NCBI RefSeq assembly: GCF_001435815.1
Contig: NZ_AZFV01000008.1
Location: forward strand, 40,129 to 104,128
Length of the DNA stretch: 64,000 bases
Source: Companilactobacillus nantensis DSM 16982
Lineage (GTDB): Bacteria; Bacillota; Bacilli; Lactobacillales; Lactobacillaceae
Reading direction: 5' to 3'
Part shown: piece by piece, positions 9,579-18,886 of the stretch
How positions within the stretch are numbered: position 1 is the stretch's first letter
Layout: every line of letters begins with the position of its first letter
The notes under the pieces: model-generated
What the model was told of the DNA's origin: nothing
The model's input: only the letters and a program-made list of their open reading frames with translations
Databases searched by the model: none
Made by a program: the position numbers and the translations under genes

Positions 9579-9617
9579 AAAAAGTCCACGCATTAGAATG
9601 TACGTGGACTCTTTTTA
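9579..9617. terminator. Bidirectional terminator
   Basis: AAAAAGTCCACG pairs with CGTGGACTCTTTTT around a loop of about 14 nt. It is flanked by A and T runs on both strands. It could end the minus-strand Bce-type ABC transcript. Confidence 0.8.
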
Positions 9618-9679
9618 ATTCTTTCGAAAAATTGTTGAGGATTTCGAAATCTTATTAGATTAATTATTAAGGGGGAAGT

Positions 9680-9749
9680 GCTTCTCGTCTCCGAGAAGCT
9701 GCGCACAAAAGGTCATTACCCGCTGTGCGCAGTTCCTCGGAAAGGAACT
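9680..9749. other. Three contiguous perfect hairpins
   Basis: Three perfect inverted repeats follow each other with a base or two shared between neighbours. They are GCTTCTCG/CGAGAAGC (9680-9699), CTGCGCAC/GTGCGCAG (9699-9732) and AGTTCCT/AGGAACT (9731-9749). They lie between the stop of the Bce-type permease and the terminator at 9579. The block could be an RNA structure in the 3' untranslated region or a small palindromic repeat. It is not obviously part of the R1 or R2 families. Confidence 0.7.
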
Positions 9750-9756
9750 GCTAAAA

Positions 9757-11547
9757 CTATTTCAGAACAATCTTCTTGTAGAGATATCTGGTTAAGAAGT
9801 AGTAACCAAGATATAAGACGATGAAGATAGCAAATGGAATTTCAATATGCGCATATGGCTTATAAAGAATGGCACTGAACATTTGTAAACCAAGTAACAC
9901 ATGGATCACACCTAAAATTGCAGGTACTGAGAAAAGTACAGCAATTTCTTTATTGATTGTTGAACGAAGAACCTTTTGACGTGTACCAATCTTGTAAAGC
10001 ATGTTGTAACGCTTAACATCGCCATTGGCACCGGAAAGAATCTTGAACATCAAACAACTGGCTAACATAGCTAGGAAAGCAATTCCTAGGAAGAATCCCA
10101 TAAATTCTAGTCCAGAGAAGAAACCATTAATCATGTTATAAGCACTGAACTTGTCGCCACCTGCTTTGGCCAAAACTGGATAACGCTTAGCTTCAGCTTT
10201 TGAAATTGCTTTAATACCAGCTAAATTATCTTTAAAGGAATTAGTTTTAACTAAAACGGTTGTTGTTTCTTGACCATTAATGGCGTTATAGTCAGCATCA
10301 CTGACAAACTTAGCTTCTTTACCACGTTGCTCTGGTAAACGCGTATTCATCAACTCAAACTTGGCATTATCACTCTTATTAGGATCAGTTGTCTTATTAA
10401 GTTTGGCTACCATCGTCTTAGTATTGATTTGTGAATAACCAATTGGTTGTTTTTTAAATTCACTAGCACGATAGTAAACTGCTTTATCATCTGATTTAAA
10501 GTTGTAAACATTCTTAGACTTAATATTTAAACTCTTTAAACGTTTTTGTTGTGCAGCATCTGGATTAGTTAGTTGCACATCATAATAATTTTGACCATTA
10601 ACAACGTTATCAATTTGGTTGTTAAAGCCTAGTCCAACAGTAATTGCACCAAGTGCTAAAGCAAACATCATTGAAACCATTGAGAGAATCTTTGTGTAAT
10701 CATTAATACGGAAACTTAATTGAGAAAGTGTGAAGTTGTTCAAACCTTTTTGAGAATATTTCGTATTACGTTTTAACATTGAAATAATAGCTGTCACAAA
10801 TGAGTTAATTGTGAAGTAAGTTCCGGCAACGATTGTCACTAAGGCAATTGGAACACCTAACATGATGAAGCCAGCTTCCTTACCCATATACCACATTGCA
10901 ACATAACCTACAGCTAAAAGTACCAATCCTAAAACAGCTTGAACTGTTTTCAAAACGCCGTTACGTTTGATTTTAACTGGTTGACTATCACGTTTTAATA
11001 AAGTTAAAACCTTACTACGACGGAGTGAAATTGAATTTCTAATTGCAGAAAACATGAAAATGGCGATAAAGAAAATAAATGTCCAAACTAGAGCTGGTAA
11101 ATAGAAACTATTGAAGTGTTTTACGTGCATATCTAACGCACTGATAATCCACTTACTTACAAAACCAGTAGTAATGATACCGATAGCTGAGCCAATTACA
11201 GTAGAAATAGCACCGATAGCAAAAGTTTCCACGAAGATCATGCGAGAAATCTTGCTACTCTTCGCTCCAAGCATCATGAACATCCCATATTCCTTTTGAC
11301 GCATACTCAACAGGAAGGTATTCGCATAATTCACATAAACGATTGTGATGATTGCTAGTAAAACAATCCCAAAACCGAAGATGAAACTTGTGGCTGCTGC
11401 TGGAGAATTAGAACTTAAAAATGTTTGATTAGTTGCCAGTGACATGAACATATAGAAAATAGCTGATGCAATCATCAAACCGGAAAATAACACGCTATAA
11501 TCACGCATTCGATGTTTAATGCCACTTAAGGCTAATTTATTTAACAT
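9757..11547 (-). CDS. BceB-type ABC transporter permease (antimicrobial peptide resistance)
   Basis: This 596-residue permease has about ten hydrophobic helices and a large extracytoplasmic loop (about 325-475) between helices, the BceB/FtsX arrangement. The N-terminal region includes RQKEYGMFMMLGAKSSKISRM, typical of the first FtsX domain. Such transporters, with their ATPase, protect against cell-wall-active peptides such as bacitracin or lantibiotics, or act as flux sensors for a BceS kinase. No Bce-type two-component genes are adjacent here. The gene starts 15 bp after the ATPase gene. Confidence 0.88.
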   Translation of the reverse strand: MLNKLALSGIKHRMRDYSVLFSGLMIASAIFYMFMSLATNQTFLSSNSPAAATSFIFGFGIVLLAIITIVYVNYANTFLLSMRQKEYGMFMMLGAKSSKISRMIFVETFAIGAISTVIGSAIGIITTGFVSKWIISALDMHVKHFNSFYLPALVWTFIFFIAIFMFSAIRNSISLRRSKVLTLLKRDSQPVKIKRNGVLKTVQAVLGLVLLAVGYVAMWYMGKEAGFIMLGVPIALVTIVAGTYFTINSFVTAIISMLKRNTKYSQKGLNNFTLSQLSFRINDYTKILSMVSMMFALALGAITVGLGFNNQIDNVVNGQNYYDVQLTNPDAAQQKRLKSLNIKSKNVYNFKSDDKAVYYRASEFKKQPIGYSQINTKTMVAKLNKTTDPNKSDNAKFELMNTRLPEQRGKEAKFVSDADYNAINGQETTTVLVKTNSFKDNLAGIKAISKAEAKRYPVLAKAGGDKFSAYNMINGFFSGLEFMGFFLGIAFLAMLASCLMFKILSGANGDVKRYNMLYKIGTRQKVLRSTINKEIAVLFSVPAILGVIHVLLGLQMFSAILYKPYAHIEIPFAIFIVLYLGYYFLTRYLYKKIVLK

Positions 11548-11562
11548 ACTGTTTCTCCCCTC

Positions 11563-12315
11563 CTATTCAGCGAATGTTCCTAATGAATCTAGAATTTCTT
11601 GGTAGTATTCCGCACGACTAGCGTCTTCTTTCTTCAACTCTTGACCAATCTCACCATCTTTAATGAAAAGAATACGGTCACAGAAACTAGCTGAGAATGG
11701 ATCGTGAGTTACAAGTAAAATTGATACATTATCTTCACGATTAATTTTTGTTAGAGTATCCATCAAAGCTCTAGCACTCTTCGAATCCAAAGCACCAGTA
11801 GGTTCGTCACCAAAGACGATTGATGGTTCATGAACTAGGGCACGAGCAGCGGCGACACGTTGTTTTTGACCACCTGATAGTTCTGTTGGATAGTGATTTA
11901 AAATCTCTGTTAGGCCTAATTTTTCAGCGATACTCGTCACTGCAGGCTTGATTGACTTAGATGGTTTGTTTTGTAGAGCTAATGGCAAAGCAATATTTTC
12001 ATAAGCAGTTAAGTTTTCCAACAAATTGAAGTCTTGGAAAATGAAACCAATTTTATTGGCACGGAAATCAGCCATTTGATTGTTTTTTAATTTAGTAATA
12101 TCTTGACCAGCAATTTCAACACGACCACTAGTTGGTGTGTCTAGAGTTGAAAGAATATTTAAAAGTGTTGTTTTACCTGAACCTGAAGCACCCATAATTC
12201 CTACGAATTCGCCGGGCTTAACTTCAAAATTTACATCGGATAAAGCTTTGAATTGTTTCTCTCCAGCCTTACCATAAATTTTTTCAACATTTTGTACATC
12301 GACGATTTTTTGCAT
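11563..12315 (-). CDS. BceA-type ABC transporter ATP-binding protein
   Basis: This 250-residue ATPase has Walker A GASGSGKTT, signature LSGGQKQRVAAARALV, Walker B IVFGDEPTGALDS and H-loop HDP. Length and motifs match the BceA/SalX group that pairs with the large FtsX-type permease encoded next. The start ATG at 12315 is preceded by GGAGGGAAG. It is the first gene of a two-gene operon whose upstream side is filled by an R1 repeat. Confidence 0.9.
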   Translation of the reverse strand: MQKIVDVQNVEKIYGKAGEKQFKALSDVNFEVKPGEFVGIMGASGSGKTTLLNILSTLDTPTSGRVEIAGQDITKLKNNQMADFRANKIGFIFQDFNLLENLTAYENIALPLALQNKPSKSIKPAVTSIAEKLGLTEILNHYPTELSGGQKQRVAAARALVHEPSIVFGDEPTGALDSKSARALMDTLTKINREDNVSILLVTHDPFSASFCDRILFIKDGEIGQELKKEDASRAEYYQEILDSLGTFAE

Positions 12316-12419
12316 TTGTACTTCCCTCCATTTGATATATCTATCATAACGGCTAGGACGTTTAGGGTCGTGCGATTCTCCTTACATTTCCTTACACTTT
12401 TGTAAGCCGCACTTACGGG

Positions 12420-12611
12420 GCCGTCTCCGGTCACAAGGGGTGAAATCGCTGTGAGGAACGGCTCAAGCCTGAGGAGCGGTCTTGACCCTCGATTTTGAAC
12501 TTCGCAGAACCCGCGAATTTCAAAATACGTCCTGTGCTGTAAGGCCGAGAAAAATCACTCGACCTAACACCACTGCCACTGCTGATTTCACCCCTTGTGC
12601 CCTCCGACTAT
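12420..12611 (+). repeat. R1 structured repeat, copy 5 (variant)
   Basis: The closing stem CACAAGGGGTGAAATC pairs perfectly with GATTTCACCCCTTGTG. The ends read GCCGTCTCCGG and CCTCCGACTA. H2 is the TTTTGAACTTCGC subtype. H1 and H3 are enlarged relative to other copies; H3 is GGCCGAG...CTCGACC. Copy 6 in the opposite orientation follows within 110 bp. Confidence 0.85.
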
Positions 12612-12719
12612 TGGATTCTTAAATTTTATGTTTCTTACGAATAATTATGTCAAAGAGCTGCAATGATTTTCAAAAGCATCCAACTACTCAAATATATAAA
12701 CACTGCAAACATTTATTAA

Positions 12720-12900
12720 ACTAGTCGGAGGAGCTGAGAAATATTAACTGGCTGTGAATGTGGCGTTAGGGCTTTAGCCCTTACACCACTGGGCGTGTTT
12801 GGAGACTTGCCGAACTTGCAAGGCTTCAAACCGAGGGACGAGACCTTGGCTCGGCCCGGTCCGCATAGACAGTTAATGTTTCTCAGCTCCGGAGACAGCA
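12720..12900 (-). repeat. R1 structured repeat, copy 6
   Basis: The closing stem GAGCTGAGAAATATTAACTG pairs with its partner with a single T-G wobble. It is read in the minus orientation relative to copy 1. All three hairpins are present, and the ends are CTAGTCGGAGGAG and CTCCGGAGACAGCA. It lies directly upstream of the APC permease promoter region. Confidence 0.9.
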
Positions 12901-12972
12901 ATTGATATATAATATTTGAGGACTATTCGCAAAGATGTCCGAAAATATAAAACACTAAGGGGTGTATTTCCG

Positions 12973-14430
12973 ATGGGGAAAAATCTGCCAAATATCGACG
13001 GAGAATCAAAAAAGTCGTTTATTAGTTGGCCTGTCGTTGCTCTAATGGATTTCGTTACTGTTATTGGCTTCGATGATATTGTTTATAATTTCCATAACCA
13101 AGGTTTGGGAATTGTTTTTACTTGGATCATTATGTTATTTGTTTTCGTTGTACCTTATGAAATGATGGTTGGTCATTTAGGTTCAACATTTAATGAAGAA
13201 GGTGGCGGCGTTACATCATGGGTTCGTGCCACTGGTGGTAATGTCTGGGGTTATATTTGTGCCTGGACCGTTTGGGTTTCTAGTTTGCCTTACATTGTCG
13301 ATGTTGCGAATTCAACTTTGATTTCCTTTGGTTGGTTGATCAACGGTAACAGTTCAATGTCTGACAAAATGAGCAATTCAATGTTTGCTCTCTTAACAGC
13401 TGTTATTTTTACAGTCTTCATTTTTATTCAACATTATTTACGCAATTCACTACAAATTTTGAGTATTCTCGGTGGTGGCGCTATGTTCATCATCTCAATC
13501 TTGTATGTCGTGATGACTTTTGTTTATCTTGGCAAAGGTAACATGCCACATACTCAACCATTTACGATTCAATCTTTTATTCCTAAGTTTGATATGCATT
13601 ATCTTTCCACTTTCGGACTTGTCATCTTTGCGATGAACGGTTCAGAATTTGCGGCACCATATGTTACAGAGATGAAAAATGGGAAACGTGATTTTCCTAA
13701 AGCTATGTGGATGCTAGCTATTATGACTGGTTTTCTAACTGTTTTAGGTTCATTTGCCTTAGGTGTCTTCTTTAATGCACACCATTTGCCAAATGACTTG
13801 AAAATGAATGGTTCTTACTATGCTTTCCAATACATGGGACAAGAATTTGGTATGGGGCGTTTCTTCCTATACTTATTTGCTTTAACACAAGCTCTCTATA
13901 TGATGGCGCAATTGGCTGTCCTTTTGGATGCCGGGACAAGAATGTTCCTTTCTGATACCGCCAAAGAATACTTACCAAAGGGTCTCACGAAAACTGATAA
14001 ACGTGGTTTACCAATCAATGGTTACTGGCTAACGACTGGTATCTGTACCGTTATCATGGTAATGAGTGCTACTTTGCCAAATATGAATTCAATCTTTAAT
14101 CAACTCTTGAACTTGAACGGAATCGTTTCACCATATACAACTTGTTTCTTGTTCAGTTCCTTTATTCTCGTTAGATTACACGATGATAAATTTAAATCTG
14201 ACTTCGTTTACATCAAAAACAAGTATTTCGCTATCCTAGTTGGTATTTGGTGCTTCGCTATCACCTTTGGGGCCGCCACATTAGGTATCTTCCCAACTGA
14301 TGAAACACCGGGTACAGCTGCTTGGACACACGTTTTGACATTGAACATTTTGGAACCTGTTTTGATGATCCTAATTGGTATCATTTTGCCAGTAATTGCT
14401 TACGTTCAACGGTCACACGAGCAGGCTTAG
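12973..14430 (+). CDS. APC-family amino-acid permease
   Basis: This amino-acid/polyamine/organocation permease is 485 residues from the ATG at 12973 and has about 12 hydrophobic helices. The earlier in-frame start at 12916 would overlap the repeat end; AAGGGGTG at 12957-12964 supports the later ATG. The first helix region reads VVALMDFVTVIGFDDIVYNF, and the motif NGSEFAAPYVTEMKNGKRDFPKA (central residues EFAAPYVTEM) is typical of the glutamate/GABA-antiporter-like branch. The substrate is not defined. It is monocistronic between two R1 repeats. Confidence 0.85.
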   Translation: MGKNLPNIDGESKKSFISWPVVALMDFVTVIGFDDIVYNFHNQGLGIVFTWIIMLFVFVVPYEMMVGHLGSTFNEEGGGVTSWVRATGGNVWGYICAWTVWVSSLPYIVDVANSTLISFGWLINGNSSMSDKMSNSMFALLTAVIFTVFIFIQHYLRNSLQILSILGGGAMFIISILYVVMTFVYLGKGNMPHTQPFTIQSFIPKFDMHYLSTFGLVIFAMNGSEFAAPYVTEMKNGKRDFPKAMWMLAIMTGFLTVLGSFALGVFFNAHHLPNDLKMNGSYYAFQYMGQEFGMGRFFLYLFALTQALYMMAQLAVLLDAGTRMFLSDTAKEYLPKGLTKTDKRGLPINGYWLTTGICTVIMVMSATLPNMNSIFNQLLNLNGIVSPYTTCFLFSSFILVRLHDDKFKSDFVYIKNKYFAILVGIWCFAITFGAATLGIFPTDETPGTAAWTHVLTLNILEPVLMILIGIILPVIAYVQRSHEQA

Positions 14431-14551
14431 CATATTAATTCTTGCTTTATTGAATTGATGTTAAAATATAAATAAGTATTTTGATATTAATCTGATAATT
14501 TACTATTTTATATAAATAGCCTATAACCAAATTACTAGTTTTCTTATTTAA

Positions 14552-14727
14552 TCTAGTCGGAGGAACTTAGAATATTCACAGGCAGTGAAAGTGGCGTTAG
14601 CGATTTATCGCTTACACCACCGGACGTGTTTGGAGACTGGCTTGCAAGGCTTCAAACCGAGACCTGAGACCTTGGCTCAGGTCGGTCCGCACAGCCAGTG
14701 AATATTTCTAAGTTCTGGAGACGGCAT
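14552..14727 (-). repeat. R1 structured repeat, copy 7
   Basis: The closing stem GAACTTAGAATATTCAC pairs with GTGAATATTTCTAAGTTC with one bulged or mismatched base. H1, H2 (GTTTG type) and H3 (AGCGA-TTTA-TCGCT) are all present. Terminal sequences are CTAGTCGGAGG and CTGGAGACGGCA. It fills the gap between the permease and nrnA. Confidence 0.9.
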
Positions 14728-14767
14728 ACAATATTATTAAATCTATAAAAAGCTGAGGGGTCTTCTT

Positions 14768-15700
14768 ATGATCAATGAAATTTTAAAAACAATTGAGCAG
14801 TATCAAAAAATTATTATTCTCAGACATCAAAATCCTGACCCTGATGCAATTGGCTCACAAATCGGTTTGAAGACAATGCTTCAAGAAGCTTTTCCTGAAA
14901 AACAAATTTACGTTGCTGGAATCGATTTAGCAGTCCTCGATTGGATTGGTAAAATGGACCAAATTTCTATTGACACTTATCAAGATGCACTCGTTATTGC
15001 GGTTGATACTGCCAATTCACCACGAATCGACAATAATGGCGACTATCGTATTGCTGATAAAATCATTAAGATTGATCACCATCCTAATGTTGATTCGTTT
15101 GGGGAAATTAATTGGGTCGACGAATCCTTCTCTAGTTGTGCTGAAATGATTTATACCTTGGCCGAAAAGCTGGCACCACTTAAAGTTTCACGGGAAACAG
15201 CTTTTAGCCTCTATTCCGGTATTGTTGGCGATACGAATCGTTTCTTATATGGAGAAACTGATTATCGAACTTTACGAATCTCAGCTGAGTTAGCTAAAAC
15301 TGGTATCGATATTTCCCAAATTGCTTTGCATGAGGATGAAATGTCCTTGCAAGTTGCTCGATTAGAGGCTTACATCTTAGACAATTTCCAAATTACTGAT
15401 TCAGGTTTTGGTTACATTATTATCCGTAAACCTGAATTCGATAAATTCCATTTAGACGACGGCGAACTCGATCATGCCGTGCCACTGATTGGTCGAATTA
15501 ATACCATCAATAATTGGATTGTTGTTAGTGAAAAAGAACCTAATCACTTCCGTGTCAACTTACGTTCGAAGAATGTCGCAATTAACGGTGTCGCTGAAAA
15601 ATTCGGTGGCGGTGGTCATCCCCTAGCTAGTGGCGTTTATGTCGGTAGCATGGAAGATGTTAATGCTTTGATTAAAGATATGGATAACTTAAATAAATAA
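14768..15700 (+). CDS. nrnA: DHH/DHHA1 phosphoesterase, NrnA-type nanoRNase/pAp phosphatase
   Basis: This 310-residue cytoplasmic enzyme has the DHH-family motifs in order: HQNPDPDAIGSQ (about 19-30), DTAN (about 79-82), DHHPN (about 104-108) and, at the C-terminus, GGGGHPLASG (about 279-288), the DHHA1 substrate-binding signature. The family degrades 2-5 nt RNA fragments and dephosphorylates 3'-phosphoadenosine 5'-phosphate. Length and motif order match NrnA. GAGGGGT precedes the ATG. The gene is single, with a strong hairpin terminator right after it. Confidence 0.92.
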   Translation: MINEILKTIEQYQKIIILRHQNPDPDAIGSQIGLKTMLQEAFPEKQIYVAGIDLAVLDWIGKMDQISIDTYQDALVIAVDTANSPRIDNNGDYRIADKIIKIDHHPNVDSFGEINWVDESFSSCAEMIYTLAEKLAPLKVSRETAFSLYSGIVGDTNRFLYGETDYRTLRISAELAKTGIDISQIALHEDEMSLQVARLEAYILDNFQITDSGFGYIIIRKPEFDKFHLDDGELDHAVPLIGRINTINNWIVVSEKEPNHFRVNLRSKNVAINGVAEKFGGGGHPLASGVYVGSMEDVNALIKDMDNLNK

Positions 15701-15703
15701 ACG

Positions 15704-15745
15704 CAAAAGGAGCTAGTAATCGACTATGATTACTAGCTCCTTTTT
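15704..15745. terminator. Bidirectional terminator between nrnA and phosphatase gene
   Basis: AAAAGGAGCTAGTAATC pairs with GATTACTAGCTCCTTTT around a short loop, followed by T on both strands. It serves the convergent genes on each side. Confidence 0.92.
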
Positions 15746-15753
15746 TGATTCTT

Positions 15754-16410
15754 CTAAATATTTTGTTCAACTTTAATATTATAGTAAACAATTCTTGGTT
15801 CAAATTTCTTACTCTCAAAATGAACTTTGGTTAGTGATAAATTGTTTGGTTCAATTTGATCCAGCATTTCGTGAGCGTATGTATCAACTAAAGCAGTCAA
15901 AATAGCACTATGTGTTACAACGATAACTGGTTTAGTTTCCGTTTGAAGAATTTTTTCAATTCCACTGGCAAAACGAGTCCAAAATGCCTTACTTGTCTCG
16001 GCTAAATGTGTTGAATCAAGCTTAGCAATTTTATCCTGCATCTCGTTGGCATTCATTTCCTGCAGCGTTGCCTCAACTGATTTACCAGAAATCTTAGCGT
16101 AAGTTTCTTTCTTAGATTGACCTTCAAAACTACCGTAAAATTGTTCTCTTAACTCAGGCATTGTAACCATTTTAAAGATTTTGCCACCAGCGGCTTTAAA
16201 ACCATTATTCAATTCCGTGACAGTTTGGATCGAACGATTCATATCACTGCAATAAATGGTATTGGAAATGTCGCCTAAGTTACCAAGTGTTCTGCCCATT
16301 TGGTAGGCTTCCTCATGACCTGATTTAGTTAAAGGTGTATCAGACCAACCTTGCATTTTACCTAAATAATTAAAATAAGTTTCTCCATGACGAACGAAGT
16401 AGATATCCAT
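15754..16410 (-). CDS. Histidine phosphatase family protein (phosphoglycerate-mutase-like)
   Basis: This 218-residue protein has the catalytic RHGET motif near the N-terminus (IYFVRHGETYFNYLGKMQGW) and a second conserved His in VVTHSAIL (about 168-175). Both are features of the branch-1 histidine phosphatase superfamily. The earlier TTG in the same frame (16422) lies directly against the ribosome site TAGGAG, so the ATG at 16410 is preferred. Members act on sugar phosphates, phosphoglycerate or other small phosphoesters; the substrate here is unknown. Confidence 0.88.
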   Translation of the reverse strand: MDIYFVRHGETYFNYLGKMQGWSDTPLTKSGHEEAYQMGRTLGNLGDISNTIYCSDMNRSIQTVTELNNGFKAAGGKIFKMVTMPELREQFYGSFEGQSKKETYAKISGKSVEATLQEMNANEMQDKIAKLDSTHLAETSKAFWTRFASGIEKILQTETKPVIVVTHSAILTALVDTYAHEMLDQIEPNNLSLTKVHFESKKFEPRIVYYNIKVEQNI

Positions 16411-16494
16411 TTTACAAATCAACTCCTAATTGAAACGTAATTACAGAGAAAATTGTAGGCTTGTCCGAAACAAAAGACAATTTTTCAAATCGGC

Positions 16495-17046
16495 TTATTT
16501 TTCAATTAAGGTTACGGGATTGCTCAACTGTGAGTTCAATAATTGTATCATCCGCTCAATTTTCTGATTTTCCATCTCATCAAATGACAAATCCAAATCT
16601 ACTTCTTGTGAATCTTCCAGTTTCAAGCCTAAATAATAGGCACTTGGGTAAAAATATACCAGATAAGCACTGGCTGCAGCGGCTTTAATATTAGCAGGAA
16701 CTTGCATTTTCTTGCCAATAACTAAACTGGCAGTGTCGACCTGTTGAAGACTGACAATGGATTGCTTACTACTTAACGGTAATAAGATAGCCATAATTCG
16801 ACGACCCATCGTTTTATAATCGTAATAACTAATTTGTTGCTGATTGATTTTCCAATAACCGTAAGTATCTGACAATTTAACTGCATACAGTGCCACAGCT
16901 ACGATAAAACAAAGCACTCCAAACAAAATACTAATTCCAATCTCTTTAGCAAAAGTATAGAAAAATACACTAATAATTATGCCCACAGCCAAACTAACTA
17001 CCAGTGGCACATAATTAATTTTGCGACCAAACGTAAATTCCTTCAT
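16495..17046 (-). CDS. Two-helix membrane protein of the FGKK/FGRK family
   Basis: I know no named family for this 183-residue protein. It begins with FTFGRKINYVPLVVSL, resembling five shorter proteins in this window that begin with FGKK(V/I)xYRP. Two hydrophobic helices (about 14-35 and 38-55) are followed by a soluble part with YWKINQQQISYYD and a C-terminal helix, perhaps a PH-like fold. It lies 12 bp downstream of an Xre-type gene whose C-terminal half resembles it, forming a three-gene operon. The function is unknown, and a role in envelope sensing or protection is only a guess. Confidence 0.75.
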   Translation of the reverse strand: MKEFTFGRKINYVPLVVSLAVGIIISVFFYTFAKEIGISILFGVLCFIVAVALYAVKLSDTYGYWKINQQQISYYDYKTMGRRIMAILLPLSSKQSIVSLQQVDTASLVIGKKMQVPANIKAAAASAYLVYFYPSAYYLGLKLEDSQEVDLDLSFDEMENQKIERMIQLLNSQLSNPVTLIEK

Positions 17047-17058
17047 AATTGCCCCCTG

Positions 17059-17904
17059 CTACTCATCACGCAATCTATATAGCTCTTTGGTTAATTTAAT
17101 ATCTCGATTCTTCGTAATTTCCGTAATATTTTGTTTATCTATAAATTCAATATTCTTTCGTTGTAAAAACGTTAATATCGTTGCCAACATTTTACGTTCA
17201 TTGGAGTCAGGCCAATAATACTGGCGTAAATCTAAATAAATTTTTTGATTATCTTTAGTTGTTACAAGTAGATAAAACATTTCGTGCATCGTTTGACCCA
17301 TATTGGGTACGTAATTATCAAAGGTAATCATCGAATTAGGATTGTAAGCAAATAAATCAACTTTGATTTCAATACTTTTTATCTTTTTGTATGAAATAAA
17401 TTGTGGCTTTCTAAGGTGAAATAAGGCTTTGAGCGGAATTATTAACTCATCAATCCCCGTGTATTTACCCTTAGTATCACTAATATAAGTAATTCCCGTT
17501 CGATTCAAAGTCCAATAAGTGTAATAACGTTTAAAATCAAATGGGCCCATAAACGTACCCATAAAATAAGCGATTATAGAAAGTAATAAGGCAATGAAAA
17601 TATTTTCTATGGCTGCAATCCCACTGAATCCAATGATCAAAAGTACCAGAAAAAATACTGGCCAGCGATTCTTTGGTTTTCCATAGTCGAATGGAAAATG
17701 CAGATATGGTTCGCCGGTTATTAATTCATCCAATGAAATATCTAACAAACCACTCAAAGAAATGAGGTTGTCAATTCCGGGCAAGCTCTCGCCTGTTTCC
17801 CATCTAGAAATGGACTGTCTGGAAATGTTCAATGATTCAGCCAACTGTTCTTGTGAAAGCTGATTCCTCTTTCGATATTTAACAATATTGTCGGACAAAA
17901 CCAT
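17059..17904 (-). CDS. Xre-type HTH regulator fused to membrane PH-like domain (second copy)
   Basis: This 281-residue protein has an N-terminal Xre-type helix-turn-helix (about 5-60, with LSQEQLAESLNISRQSISRWE). Next come a conserved segment LHFPFDYGKPKNRWP, two hydrophobic helices (about 82-120) and a soluble domain with YTYWTLNRTGITYI and a C-terminal LDLRQYYWP. The C-terminal half resembles the FGKK membrane proteins nearby. It is a close paralogue of the next gene upstream (17926). A membrane-tethered regulator is the simple reading. It sits 21 bp after its paralogue. Confidence 0.85.
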   Translation of the reverse strand: MVLSDNIVKYRKRNQLSQEQLAESLNISRQSISRWETGESLPGIDNLISLSGLLDISLDELITGEPYLHFPFDYGKPKNRWPVFFLVLLIIGFSGIAAIENIFIALLLSIIAYFMGTFMGPFDFKRYYTYWTLNRTGITYISDTKGKYTGIDELIIPLKALFHLRKPQFISYKKIKSIEIKVDLFAYNPNSMITFDNYVPNMGQTMHEMFYLLVTTKDNQKIYLDLRQYYWPDSNERKMLATILTFLQRKNIEFIDKQNITEITKNRDIKLTKELYRLRDE

Positions 17905-17925
17905 TTCTAGACACCCCTATTATCT

Positions 17926-18801
17926 TTAAATTTTCGATTCATCTTCACTTTGCTTATCACGTAAATCATATAACTTCTTGGTTAGGACAATGCTTCTATC
18001 CTTGACCAGTTCCGCAATATTTTGTTCATCAACAAACTCAATATTCTTCCGCTGTAGAAACATAAGAATCGTTGATAACATTTGACGTTCTGAAGACTGT
18101 GGCCAATAGTATTGCCGCAAATCTAAGTAAATTTCCTGATCCTGTTTAGTTGTGATAATTAAATGAAAACCTTCGTGCATATATTGCGCTCTTGTTGGTG
18201 CATAGCCACCTTTCAGCCCCATAGCTGAATTAGGATTAACTTCAAACAAATCTATTTTGACCGTAATTTTTTTCATTTGTTGATAGGGGATAAATCCCGT
18301 TTTACGTGCATGCAAGAGTGTCTTGATAGGAATAGTGAGTTCTTCCAAACTGTTATAAACGTCTTTATTGTTAATAACATAAGTAATCCCCGTTTTATTC
18401 AACGTCCAATAGATGTAATAACGTTTAAAATCAAATGGCGAAACCAAAATAACCATCGTATAACTGGCCAAAGCTCCCAATAATGGCGCATAGAAGTTAT
18501 GAAAGCCTGAAAAAATCAATACTGCAATTAACATGACCACTATCAAAAAGAAAACTGGCCAGCGATTCTTTGGCTTCCCATAATTGTATGGAAAATGCAG
18601 ATATGGCTCACCCGTAATCAACTCATCCAACGAAATATCCAGTAAACCACTCAATGAAATCAAATTATCAATACTAGGTAAATTCTCGCCCGTTTCCCAT
18701 TTAGAAATTGATTGCCGAGAAATACTCAATGCTTCAGCCAATTGTTCCTGTGACAACTGGTTTTTTTTACGATATTTAACAATATTACTTGCTAAAGACA
18801 T
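17926..18801 (-). CDS. Xre-type HTH regulator fused to membrane PH-like domain (first copy)
   Basis: This 291-residue protein has the same architecture as its downstream neighbour: HTH at residues 5-60 (LSQEQLAEALSISRQSISKWE), two hydrophobic helices, then YIYWTLNKTGITYVI and LDLRQYYWPQSSERQM. GAGGAA nine bases before the ATG at 18801 favours that start over the GTG at 18810. Its promoter contains GTGCGTGCA-N19-TATAAT, the same arrangement found before two FGKK membrane genes at 30982 and 31705. The protein, or its paralogue, is therefore a candidate regulator of that set, including itself. Confidence 0.86.
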   Translation of the reverse strand: MSLASNIVKYRKKNQLSQEQLAEALSISRQSISKWETGENLPSIDNLISLSGLLDISLDELITGEPYLHFPYNYGKPKNRWPVFFLIVVMLIAVLIFSGFHNFYAPLLGALASYTMVILVSPFDFKRYYIYWTLNKTGITYVINNKDVYNSLEELTIPIKTLLHARKTGFIPYQQMKKITVKIDLFEVNPNSAMGLKGGYAPTRAQYMHEGFHLIITTKQDQEIYLDLRQYYWPQSSERQMLSTILMFLQRKNIEFVDEQNIAELVKDRSIVLTKKLYDLRDKQSEDESKI

Positions 18802-18825
18802 CTGGCTCACTTCCTCTATACCTAA

Positions 18826-18860
18826 ATTATAGGTACTAAATTAAGGAAAATGCACGCACT
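18826..18860 (-). promoter_or_regulatory. Shared promoter GTGCGTGCA-N19-TATAAT (copy 1)
   Basis: On the minus strand GTGCGTGCA (18859-18851) lies exactly 19 nt before TATAAT (18831-18826). The same two blocks at the same spacing occur at 30891-30924 and 31612-31645. The motif covers the -35 region, where the hexamer TGCATT is a poor -35, so a dedicated activator or repressor is likely. Confidence 0.8.
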
Positions 18861-18886
18861 TATTGCTTGCTAGCGTTATATAACGG

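Noticed and set aside
12716..12901. Open reading frames lying inside R1 repeats (also 19362-19571, 24471-24695, 33689-33892 and part of 5633-5818)
   Set aside because: They coincide with the repeat or T-box sequence, have no ribosome sites, and their codons simply read through palindromic DNA.
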